NCBI GenBank assembly: GCA_937968025.1
Contig: CALBSL010000123.1
Span: forward strand, 1-5,718
Length of the DNA stretch: 5,718 bases
Source: an uncultured bacterium
GTDB lineage: Bacteria > Patescibacteriota > Patescibacteriia > 2-12-FULL-60-25
Direction: 5' to 3'
Both the position numbers and the translations under genes were made by a program. Positions 1-4,352 of the stretch are shown in pieces; the stretch's first letter is position 1, and every line of letters begins with the position of its first letter. The notes under the pieces are model-generated. The model saw only the letters and a program-made list of their open reading frames with translations, searched no databases and was not told where the DNA came from.

Positions 1-659
1 CCGTCACCCTCGAACTTCAAAGCGTCTGGACCTGGAATCTCATTCTTTCACGCATATTGCAGCTCGTACTTCTCACCTGGGTACAAGTTCGACTCATTAA
101 ACTTGCGCTTGCACAAAACCCCAAAGAAGAGGGGTACATCGCTACGCATCCTCACGTTGGATGGAAGCTTGTCCTTCCGCTTTTTTGGATCAATATCCTT
201 GTTGGGATCGCGCTACTTGGGGGAGCAATCGCCTTTGTCATTCCTGGCATTTGGCTGTTCTTTAGTCTCATGTTTGCAAGCTTTGTCCTGATAGAAAAGG
301 ACGTCCGCGGACTCCAAGCTCTCGATGCTTCGTTTGCCCTTGTTCGTCGACGCTGGTGGCCGGTTGTCGGTCGAAGCATCCTTGCGGGCGCAAGTTTTTT
401 AGGGATTCTCTTCTTGATCACCTTCTGTCTCTCTCTTATTTTCAGCTTTATTTTTGGAGGAGAGGCGCAGCAAAACCTTGGCCAACTCACCCGTTCGCTT
501 TTGATAGATGGCATCGTGAGCACCGATTCATTGCGGGCATTCTCGATCACACAGTTACAAGATTCACTTGTAGCCAGTATCGCCACACCATTTTTGATTG
601 TTTCACAGGCGATTCTGTATCGCTCACTCGTCGATACCTACGAACCAGAAACGACGTAG
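1..659 (+). CDS. Multi-pass membrane protein, 5'-truncated by the window
   Basis: The frame is open from the first complete codon at position 3, so the gene begins upstream of the window; a TTG at 57 is only an internal Leu codon. The visible 218 residues are strongly hydrophobic. Membrane segments lie at roughly residues 9-31, a long pair at 52-98 joined by a PGIWL turn, 121-150, and 188-205. Between the second and third comes a basic, Trp-rich stretch (VRRRWWPVVGR). The layout of PGI(W)L turn, E(K/R)DVRG, an A-x-S-F-A-L-V-RRRWW segment and further membrane helices resembles the DUF975/YciC/GPDPase_memb-type integral membrane families. Their biochemical role is mostly unknown, so no function is assigned. 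The stop TAG is at 657-659. gatB begins 58 bp further on the same strand but seems to have its own promoter. The identification as a membrane protein is firm; the family is a guess. Confidence 0.85.
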   Translation, partial: VTLELQSVWTWNLILSRILQLVLLTWVQVRLIKLALAQNPKEEGYIATHPHVGWKLVLPLFWINILVGIALLGGAIAFVIPGIWLFFSLMFASFVLIEKDVRGLQALDASFALVRRRWWPVVGRSILAGASFLGILFLITFCLSLIFSFIFGGEAQQNLGQLTRSLLIDGIVSTDSLRAFSITQLQDSLVASIATPFLIVSQAILYRSLVDTYEPETT

Positions 660-680
660 CCCGCGTCTCACGCCCTGGAT

Positions 681-696
681 GTTGCTAGAAAGCAAC
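681..696 (+). other. Short hairpin overlapping the gatB -35 region
   Basis: The arms GTTGCT and AGCAAC are perfectly complementary over 6 bp with an AGAA tetraloop. There is no clear T-run after it (CTGCTTTGC follows), so it is a poor intrinsic terminator for the upstream membrane gene. It overlaps the proposed -35 of gatB (682-687). Confidence 0.4.
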
Positions 697-711
697 CTGC
701 TTTGCTAAGCT
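682..711 (+). promoter_or_regulatory. Predicted gatB promoter, leaderless type
   Basis: A -35-like TTGCTA (682-687), an 18-nt spacer and a -10-like TAAGCT (706-711) extended by TGC just upstream. The string TTTGCTAAGCT matches TTTGCTAAACT of the RRM-gene promoter except at one base. The ATG of gatB follows after only 6 nt (CACTTC), which is where transcription should start. There is no Shine-Dalgarno. The mRNA is therefore predicted to be leaderless. The hexamers alone are weak; the match to the other promoters is the main support. Confidence 0.5.
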
Positions 712-717
712 CACTTC

Positions 718-2241
718 ATGCGCTACGCCTCAATTATCGGCCTTGAAATCCATGTTCGTCTCAAAACGGCGACAAAGATGTTTTGCCGTTGTCCGAACGT
801 CCCGGAAATAACCCCGCCTAATACCGCTATTTGCCCGGTCTGCACAGGTCAACCCGGCGCTTTGCCGGCGGTGAATGAACAAGCGATCCGGCTTGGGATT
901 CGCGTCGGACTCGCCCTGAATAGCACTATCCCAGATCGCGCCTCATTTGATCGAAAGAACTATTTCTACCCGGATCTGCCAAAAGGATACCAAATCACAC
1001 AGTACGATCACCCGATTGTTCAGGGGGGAGCCGTTCAAATCGAATCATCACTCGCCGCCGACGGAACGCGAACCATCGGCATTACTCGAGCACACCTTGA
1101 AGAAGACGCGGCAAAAAATATTCATGATACGGCCACAGGAGCAACATTCGTTGATTATAACCGTGCAAGCGCTCCCCTGCTTGAAATTGTTACCGAGCCT
1201 GATATTCGCTCACCACAAGAAGCGAAGACGTTCCTGCAGGAGCTTCAGGCTCTCCTTCGAGCTATTCATGCCTCTGATGCTGACATGGAGAAGGGCTACA
1301 TGCGCTGCGATGCAAATATCTCACTTCTCCCCATTGATGAAGATGGACATGCGCTCCAACGAGACTTCAACCCCAAAGTCGAGATAAAAAACATGAACTC
1401 GTTCCGCTCTGTGGAGCGCGCAATTCAATTTGAAATTGAGCGACAATCAGCGATCTATAACGCTAATGGAATAGTCGCCTCGGAAACGCGCGGCTGGGAT
1501 GATGTTCGTAATGAAACCGTGTCGCAGCGCAGCAAGGAAACGAGTGCGGACTACCGATATTTCCCTGAACCCGATCTCCCTGACATCGATCTCGTACGCG
1601 TTCGCGAAGAAGAACGTGCCCGCCTGCCAGAGCTCCCCGCAGAAACACGCTTTCGTCTTCAAGACGAGTACAACTTCACAAAAGACGATGCTCGCCTCAT
1701 CGTCGAACGAGGATGGACCTCATTCGCAGAACAAACCATGGGAGAGCTTGGCGGATGGCTTGAAGCGCGCGATACATCAGGTACTTCCGGCGGAGAGCTT
1801 CTCGCTGCAAGACGAGCAGAGGTGGCGAAGCTTTTCAGCAATTGGTTGTTGAATAAACTCGCGGGGCTGCTCGCAGAACGCCATCTACATCTCGCCGACG
1901 CAAAGATCGATGCCGAGAATATGGCTGAATTCCTTCAGATCGTGTTCGAAGGAACAATCAATAGCACCAACGCGCAGAAGCTGCTTACCCTGATGATTGA
2001 AACCGGCGCCGATCCATCACACCTGCTTGAAGAGCACTCACTGGGACAGATGGGTGATGCAAGCGCGATCGAGGACGCTATTCGCGATATTATTGCCGCA
2101 AATCCAACACAAACAGAGCAAGTGCGTAACGGCAAAGAAGCAGTCCTCAAGTGGTTTGTCGGACAGGTGATGAAGGCGACGGAAGGACGGGTAGATCCGA
2201 AGAGCGCAGAAGATCTCCTACGGAAAGAGCTGTTGGGATAG
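718..2241 (+). CDS. gatB: Glutamyl/aspartyl-tRNA amidotransferase subunit B (GatB)
   Basis: GatB is the kinase and tRNA-binding subunit of cytoplasmic GatCAB. It phosphorylates the carboxylate of misacylated Glu-tRNA(Gln) or Asp-tRNA(Asn) so that ammonia from GatA can form the correct Gln- or Asn-tRNA. The 507 residues show the family landmarks in order: IIGLEIHV (6-13); a CxC...CxxC zinc-type set at C23, C25, C39 and C42 within FCRCPN and CPVCTGQPG; FDRKNYFYPDLPKGYQ (77-92); HLEEDA with H126; DYNRASAPLLEIVTEPD; MRCDANISL; VEIKNMNSFR; ETRGWDD; and DYRYFPEPDLP. A YqeY-like C-terminal tRNA-binding domain ends with FVGQVMKATEGRV. The usual HLEEDAGK reads HLEEDAAK. The protein is about 30 residues longer than a ~475-residue GatB such as the Staphylococcus aureus one, partly from a Ser/Gly-rich insertion near residue 350. 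gatA and gatC are not in the window. The ATG at 718 gives the canonical N-terminus and lacks an SD. It ends in TAG, followed by a terminator. Confidence 0.98.
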   Translation: MRYASIIGLEIHVRLKTATKMFCRCPNVPEITPPNTAICPVCTGQPGALPAVNEQAIRLGIRVGLALNSTIPDRASFDRKNYFYPDLPKGYQITQYDHPIVQGGAVQIESSLAADGTRTIGITRAHLEEDAAKNIHDTATGATFVDYNRASAPLLEIVTEPDIRSPQEAKTFLQELQALLRAIHASDADMEKGYMRCDANISLLPIDEDGHALQRDFNPKVEIKNMNSFRSVERAIQFEIERQSAIYNANGIVASETRGWDDVRNETVSQRSKETSADYRYFPEPDLPDIDLVRVREEERARLPELPAETRFRLQDEYNFTKDDARLIVERGWTSFAEQTMGELGGWLEARDTSGTSGGELLAARRAEVAKLFSNWLLNKLAGLLAERHLHLADAKIDAENMAEFLQIVFEGTINSTNAQKLLTLMIETGADPSHLLEEHSLGQMGDASAIEDAIRDIIAANPTQTEQVRNGKEAVLKWFVGQVMKATEGRVDPKSAEDLLRKELLG

Positions 2242-2260
2242 CGTTACATACCGTTTCAGT

Positions 2261-2299
2261 AAAAAAATACCGAACCCTTGACCGAATGGTTCGGTTTTT
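2261..2299 (+). terminator. Intrinsic terminator after gatB
   Basis: CCGAACC (2270-2276) pairs with GGTTCGG (2288-2294) over 7 bp, closed outside by A-T, and is followed by TTTTT (2295-2299). A run of seven A precedes it, so the outer arms are A/T-complementary too. A second left arm, CCGAA at 2282-2286 inside the loop, can pair with the same right arm, giving a competing 5-bp hairpin. Confidence 0.8.
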
Positions 2300-2307
2300 G
2301 ATAAGAC
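2278..2307 (+). promoter_or_regulatory. Possible promoter of the GNAT gene inside the terminator
   Basis: TTGACC (2278-2283) lies in the loop of the gatB terminator. After an 18-nt spacer comes TAAGAC (2302-2307), preceded by an extended TG at 2299-2300. Transcription would start near 2313-2314, just at the Shine-Dalgarno. The -10 is weak, so this is tentative; readthrough from gatB is the alternative. Confidence 0.35.
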
Positions 2308-2313
2308 GTGTGC

Positions 2314-2318
2314 GGAGG
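2314..2318 (+). promoter_or_regulatory. Shine-Dalgarno fixing the GNAT start
   Basis: GGAGG ends 7 nt before the ATG at 2326. A GTG start at 2308 lies upstream of this site and would place it inside the coding sequence, so the ATG is preferred. It is the only strong SD before a confident gene in the window. Confidence 0.85.
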
Positions 2319-2325
2319 TACTCAC

Positions 2326-2787
2326 ATGAGCACGGTCACGCCTTCAAGACTCCAATTCGAATGGCTTCGTTACCCGATGGTGCACGATGCTGACGCCATC
2401 AATCGTCTATTGCACCAATATCTCTCAGCAGAAAGCCCTGATACAACGCTCGGTCTGATCATCGCTATGATCAAAGACGGAGCGTCGATCGCTTGTCTAC
2501 GGGATGCGAACAAGACGATTCAGGGTGTCGGCGCGCTCGTTCGAGCACGAGACTTCTATGGCCTGTTCGGCATCATTGAGTCCGTTGTTGTTCATCCAAG
2601 CTTCCGGAAGCGAGGGTATGGACAGTATTTGATGGAGAATCTCATCGCACAGGCGCGCAGCCACAACTACCAGCGCCTCCAGCTGACGAGTAAGCCTGAA
2701 CGGATCGCTGCAAACGCGCTGTACCAGTCCCTCGGCTTCGCCCTCATCGAAACCAATGTCTATCGTCTCCGCCTCCACTCGACCTAA
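2326..2787 (+). CDS. GNAT-family N-acetyltransferase
   Basis: The protein has 153 residues, a normal length for a single-domain GNAT. Such enzymes transfer an acetyl group from acetyl-CoA to an amine; the substrate here cannot be told from sequence. The N-terminus YPMVHDADAINRLL (16-29) fits the first strand and helix. Strand beta4 and motif A read SVVVHPSFRKRGYG (86-99), carrying the (R/Q)-x-x-G-x-(G/A) pyrophosphate-binding loop as RKRGYG. The C-terminal motif B appears as ANALYQSLGF (129-138), whose Tyr is often the general acid. The arrangement LTSKPERIAANALYQSLGF resembles GNATs that act on small molecules or ribosomal-protein N-termini, but this is not diagnostic. The start is set by the SD at 2314-2318. 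The gene stands alone between two terminators, with gatB upstream and the RRM gene convergent downstream. Confidence 0.92.
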   Translation: MSTVTPSRLQFEWLRYPMVHDADAINRLLHQYLSAESPDTTLGLIIAMIKDGASIACLRDANKTIQGVGALVRARDFYGLFGIIESVVVHPSFRKRGYGQYLMENLIAQARSHNYQRLQLTSKPERIAANALYQSLGFALIETNVYRLRLHST

Positions 2788-2802
2788 CCGTCGATTTTTT
2801 TT
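2779..2802 (+). terminator. Short-stem terminator overlapping the GNAT stop codon
   Basis: TCGAC (2779-2783) and GTCGA (2790-2794) form a 5-bp stem around a CTAACC loop that contains part of the stop codon. Eight T residues follow at 2795-2802. The stem is weak but the T-tract is strong. Confidence 0.55.
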
Positions 2803-2822
2803 GCCTAAAGCGAGTCTCTTAC

Positions 2823-2860
2823 AATAACAAACCCCGGTGAAACACCGGGGTACTGTTATT
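2823..2860 (-). terminator. Long hairpin between convergent GNAT and RRM genes
   Basis: ACCCCGGTG (2831-2839) and CACCGGGGT (2843-2851) form a perfect 9-bp stem with a 3-nt loop. AATAACA (2823-2829) and TGTTATT (2854-2860) add 7 bp outside a small internal loop. The RRM stop codon (2859-2861) overlaps its edge. On the minus strand the GC stem is followed by TTTGTTATT, a fair U-tract, so it best serves as the RRM terminator; on the plus strand it backs up the GNAT terminator. Confidence 0.8.
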
Positions 2861-3137
2861 ACATGCGTGGAGCACGTGGCGGACGATCCTCGAGAGGACG
2901 TGCGATGTTCACCGCGACGCGGCGACCACCGACTTCCTGATCGTGGAACATAGCAATGGCCTTGTCGGCGCCTTCCTGGTCTGCCATCTCAACGAAGGCG
3001 AAACCACGTGGGCGACCGGTCATACGGTCCATTGGAATGAAGACGTCCGTCACTTCTCCGGCCTGCAAAAATACTTCGCGGAGTTCATCCACCGTCATGC
3101 GGTAAGGAATGCCTCCAACGAAAAGCTTCACGGACAT
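2859..3137 (-). CDS. Single-RRM RNA-binding protein
   Basis: This is a cytoplasmic RNA-binding protein of 92 residues made of one RNA-recognition motif and a short basic tail, like the glycine-poor Rbp-type proteins of cyanobacteria and many uncultured bacteria. RNP2 is LFVGGI (5-10) and RNP1 is RGFAFVEM (44-51), carrying the two aromatic residues (F46, F48) that stack on RNA bases; F6 of RNP2 is a third. The linker PMDRMTGRPRG is the usual loop before RNP1. The tail is ARPLEDRPPRAPRM (79-92). Targets are unknown; chaperone or translation roles are typical of the family. The ATG at 3137 gives the standard family N-terminus but has no SD. A second in-frame ATG at 3230 would add 31 residues and sits right at the predicted transcription start, so the true start is uncertain. 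The longest open start at 3254 lies upstream of the promoter -10 and is not used. Confidence 0.93.
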   Translation of the reverse strand: MSVKLFVGGIPYRMTVDELREVFLQAGEVTDVFIPMDRMTGRPRGFAFVEMADQEGADKAIAMFHDQEVGGRRVAVNIARPLEDRPPRAPRM

Positions 3138-3235
3138 AGGTTGGGAAGTGGGGAAAAATGAGAAATGGATACTCGTTTGCGCTACGCCTCTTCCCGACCT
3201 TCGGAAGGACTCTCGCACGTTCTTATCCATCAACC

Positions 3236-3264
3236 AGTTTAGCAAAAATACCATCTTTTGTCAA
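3236..3264 (-). promoter_or_regulatory. Promoter of the RRM gene
   Basis: On the minus strand: consensus TTGACA (3259-3264), a 17-nt spacer, then TAAACT (3236-3241) with an extended TGC. It is one of the best sigma70-type promoters in the window. Transcription should start near 3229-3230, exactly where an in-frame ATG (3228-3230) lies. Starting instead at the ATG at 3137 would leave a leader of about 92 nt. Confidence 0.85.
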
Positions 3265-3295
3265 GCAATTGGCTATGTTTAGCGAAAAATTGATC

Positions 3296-3324
3296 AAAAA
3301 ACACCCTATCCTGTGGATAGAGTG
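3296..3324 (-). terminator. Orphan minus-strand intrinsic terminator
   Basis: On the minus strand, CACTCTATCC and GGATAGGGTG pair over 10 bp (one T-G wobble) around an ACA loop and are followed directly by TTTTTT (3301-3296). On the plus strand the wobble becomes a C-A mismatch and the hairpin is preceded by A, not followed by T, so the minus orientation is clear. No confident minus-strand gene feeds into it: from here to about 3760 nothing is recognised. Confidence 0.8.
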
Positions 3325-3758
3325 AGGATTACTACCGACTAAATCACTTTATTAGAGCCAGTACCAGCGGTCTCAAGCACCTGGCCTATAGCCCACAGGA
3401 AACAAGTTCGAATCTTAAAACAAAAAAATGATCGCACAGGATATGCTCAACTCATTAGCCGAACACAACCAAGAGGAGATTCTACATGCTCACGCTTAGA
3501 CGATGACACACCGCTATACCATTTGAATGATGTTGCTCGGATACAATCGACGATGACGCGTAACGATCCCTCGATCGTTCTGATGAGCACCATCTCTCAT
3601 ACCACTCCTTAGAACTAGATGTGTTGATGTAAAAACAGAAGTCCCTTCTTACAGCAAAAAGAAATGCGTAACGGCTGGAACGACATTCATTACATCACGC
3701 ATGTAACGAATGTACCGGCATTGCAAAATTGAATCGAGATTTATACACACAAAATTTC
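3325..3758. other. Gene-poor stretch with hairpins and possible coding relics
   Basis: No intact gene is recognised. On the plus strand, the frame starting at 3343 is open to TAG at 3610-3612 (89 codons) but has no ATG, GTG or TTG start in its first 180 nt. The same frame stops again at 3616 and 3625, then is open to TGA at 3730. On the minus strand a 28-codon ORF (3600 to 3514) follows a GGAG four bases before its ATG; its sequence is unremarkable. Two hairpins stand out: AACGATC/GATCGTT at 3562-3579 (7 bp, 4-nt loop), and CATTCATTACAT/ATGTAACGAATG at 3684-3712 (11 of 12 bp). GCGTAACG occurs twice (3559 and 3666). The stretch may be a decayed gene, a minus-strand noncoding RNA ending at the 3296-3324 terminator, or both. 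Confidence 0.5.
3664..3732 (+). pseudogene. Possible 5' fragment of a DarT/DUF4433-like gene
   Basis: An ATG at 3664 opens 22 codons ending in TGA at 3730. The peptide contains WNDIHYITHVTNVPALQN, which resembles the N-terminal motif I-Y-x-I-T-H-x-x-N-x-P-x-I-L-x-x-G of DarT-type (DUF4433) ADP-ribosyltransferases, enzymes that modify thymidine in single-stranded DNA. A Gly is expected where the TGA stands; GGA there would read N-G-I-E. The downstream sequence does not continue as a recognisable DarT in any frame, and the promoter of the histone-like gene begins within 30 nt. If the resemblance is real, this is a short decayed remnant. The match is from memory over about 18 residues, so chance is quite possible. 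Confidence 0.25.
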
Positions 3759-3785
3759 TTGACACGTATGTATGTGTGCTATACT
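3759..3785 (+). promoter_or_regulatory. Promoter of the histone-like gene
   Basis: Consensus TTGACA (3759-3764) and TATACT (3780-3785) with an extended TG (TGTGCTATACT). The spacer is a short 15 nt, compensated by the extended -10; a register with TACTAA at 3782-3787 would give 17. Transcription should start near 3791-3792, 78 nt before the histone start and at an ATG (3792). Confidence 0.8.
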
Positions 3786-3791
3786 AATGAC

Positions 3792-3851
3792 ATGATCGCT
3801 TGCATGGTCGCATGCAACGAACATCGATTCCGAGATCTAACCGGAACGTAG
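3792..3851 (+). CDS. Possible 19-codon leader ORF ahead of the histone-like gene
   Basis: An ATG lies 6 nt after the -10 hexamer, the same geometry as gatB, so it could be read from a leaderless 5' end. It encodes 19 residues beginning MIACMVACNE and ends in TAG at 3849-3851, 17 nt before the histone ATG, in a different frame. The peptide has no recognised function. It could affect translation of the histone gene through the hairpin inside it, or be an unused ATG. No direct evidence of translation exists. Confidence 0.25.
   Translation: MIACMVACNEHRFRDLTGT
3796..3820 (+). promoter_or_regulatory. 5'-leader hairpin of the histone-like mRNA
   Basis: TTGCATG (3800-3806) pairs perfectly with CATGCAA (3811-3817) around a GTCG loop. 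TCG (3796-3798) and CGA (3818-3820) add 3 bp past a single bulged C. It forms within 5 nt of the predicted mRNA 5' end and could stabilise the transcript or regulate translation. Confidence 0.6.
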
Positions 3852-3868
3852 TTCTTTCGCCCTTTCCT

Positions 3869-3979
3869 ATGCCAGCAAAGAAGAAGGCCGCCAAGAAAGT
3901 TGTCCGCAAGGCAGCCAAGAAGGTTGTCCGCAAGGCAGCTCCAAAAAAGAAGGCAGCCAAGAAGTCAAAGAAGCGCTAA
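3869..3979 (+). CDS. Small Lys/Ala-rich histone H1-like protein
   Basis: The gene encodes 36 residues, nearly all Lys, Ala, Val, Arg and Pro, starting MPAKKKAAKK and ending KKSKKR. It has no acidic residue. The composition is that of histone H1/Hc1-like C-terminal tails in bacteria, which bind and compact DNA (and may bind RNA) through charge. The core is a doubled 8-residue unit, AKKVVRKA, encoded by a 24-nt tandem repeat. There is no globular domain. The ATG at 3869 has no SD (CGCCCTTTCCT precedes it), although the leader is long. A strong promoter and a strong terminator flank it, so it looks like a highly expressed single-gene unit. Its shortness makes it easy to miss by gene callers. A ribosomal or RNA-chaperone role is an alternative for so simple a basic peptide. 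Confidence 0.88.
   Translation: MPAKKKAAKKVVRKAAKKVVRKAAPKKKAAKKSKKR
3890..3937 (+). repeat. 24-nt tandem repeat within the histone-like gene
   Basis: Two adjacent 24-nt copies (3890-3913 and 3914-3937) differ at a single base (AAA versus AAG, both Lys). Each encodes AKKVVRKA. Near-identity at the DNA level, beyond what the protein needs, points to recent duplication and possible copy-number variation. Confidence 0.9.
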
Positions 3980-3986
3980 ACGCTTC
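3970..3986 (+). other. Hairpin spanning the histone-like stop codon
   Basis: GAAGCG (3970-3975) and CGCTTC (3981-3986) form 6 bp around the loop CTAAA, which contains the TAA stop. It stands 5 nt before the terminator hairpin, so the mRNA 3' end carries two stacked stem-loops. Confidence 0.6.
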
Positions 3987-3991
3987 CGCAT

Positions 3992-4031
3992 ATTCCCCAA
4001 GCCCACGTGGTTGGGGAATTTGTTTTTTATT
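3992..4031 (+). terminator. Terminator of the histone-like gene, shared with the lexA operon end
   Basis: ATTCCCCAA (3992-4000) pairs with TTGGGGAAT (4011-4019) over 9 bp; CC/GG inside extends it past a 2-nt bulge with an ACGT loop. The tract TTTGTTTTTTATT follows. It points to the plus strand. The convergent minus-strand gene ends at 4044 and would read into the same hairpin, but with no T-tract on that side. Confidence 0.9.
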
Positions 4032-4043
4032 CCTTTCTTCTTT

Positions 4044-4343
4044 CTACACGGCAAGCTGATTCAGCGCATCAGACACCTCAGCACCAGGAAATACATCGAT
4101 CGAGCCTTTTTCTTCAAGACACCAACGCATGGTGTCCGAGCGAAACGAGAGACGAAACACGTCGCGATCATCTGACACCGAAAAAATGATTTTCTTCCCG
4201 ATCTCACTCTGCTCAGAGTAGATGGTTTTTACACGACGAACTTGATAGTGCTTATTTCCCCAACGAAACATCATTGGTTCAGGACGATTCTCGCGAAATG
4301 CCACGAGAACATCAACGGGCTGAGCAATGCGTTGAAAGATCAT
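4044..4343 (-). CDS. Small LexA-operon protein, possibly DUF6504-like
   Basis: The protein has 99 residues and no signal peptide or membrane segment. It starts 9 nt after the lexA stop codon, so the two genes are almost certainly cotranscribed and should share LexA control. There is no clear SD; translational coupling to lexA is likely. The pattern PVDVLVAFRENRP...MFRWGNKHYQVRRV...IFSVSDDRDVFRLSF...MRWCLEE suggests a small all-beta fold. It recalls the DUF6504 type (P-x-x-V-x-F, then F-x-W-x-x-x-x-Y-x-V-x-x-V, a second strand pair, and a final W-x-L), small proteins often encoded beside ImuB/DnaE2-type translesion polymerases. That family link is from memory and unproven. No catalytic residues are evident. 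A role in DNA damage tolerance is inferred from the operon only. Confidence 0.85.
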   Translation of the reverse strand: MIFQRIAQPVDVLVAFRENRPEPMMFRWGNKHYQVRRVKTIYSEQSEIGKKIIFSVSDDRDVFRLSFRSDTMRWCLEEKGSIDVFPGAEVSDALNQLAV

Positions 4344-4352
4344 ACAAGCAAG

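Noticed and set aside
3137..3254. Longest start of the RRM frame at 3254.
   Set aside because: It lies upstream of the -10 element and the predicted transcription start, so it cannot be on the mRNA.
3302..3324. TGTGGATAG, one base from a DnaA box, near AT-rich DNA, as part of a possible origin with the box at 5036.
   Set aside because: It is fully explained as the loop and arm of the minus-strand terminator; two sites 1.7 kb apart do not make an origin.
3343..3422. tRNA-like pattern: AGCGGT, GCACCTGGC...CAGG and AAGTTCGAATCTT resemble D-loop, anticodon arm and T-arm.
   Set aside because: The acceptor ends do not pair, the D-stem does not pair, the anticodon stem has extra bases and the T-stem has only 3 bp. 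It is at best a degenerate relic.
3730..3732. TGA read as glycine (genetic code 25), which would fit the DarT-like motif and the absence of TGA among the seven visible stop codons.
   Set aside because: gatB, lexA and the other genes contain no internal TGA and use GGN at all their conserved glycines, and TAG stops still break the same relic frame.
3900..4189. Plus-strand open frames across the histone gene, its terminator and the 99-codon gene.
   Set aside because: They run through the terminator hairpin and oppose a convincing minus-strand gene; the sequences have no protein-like features.
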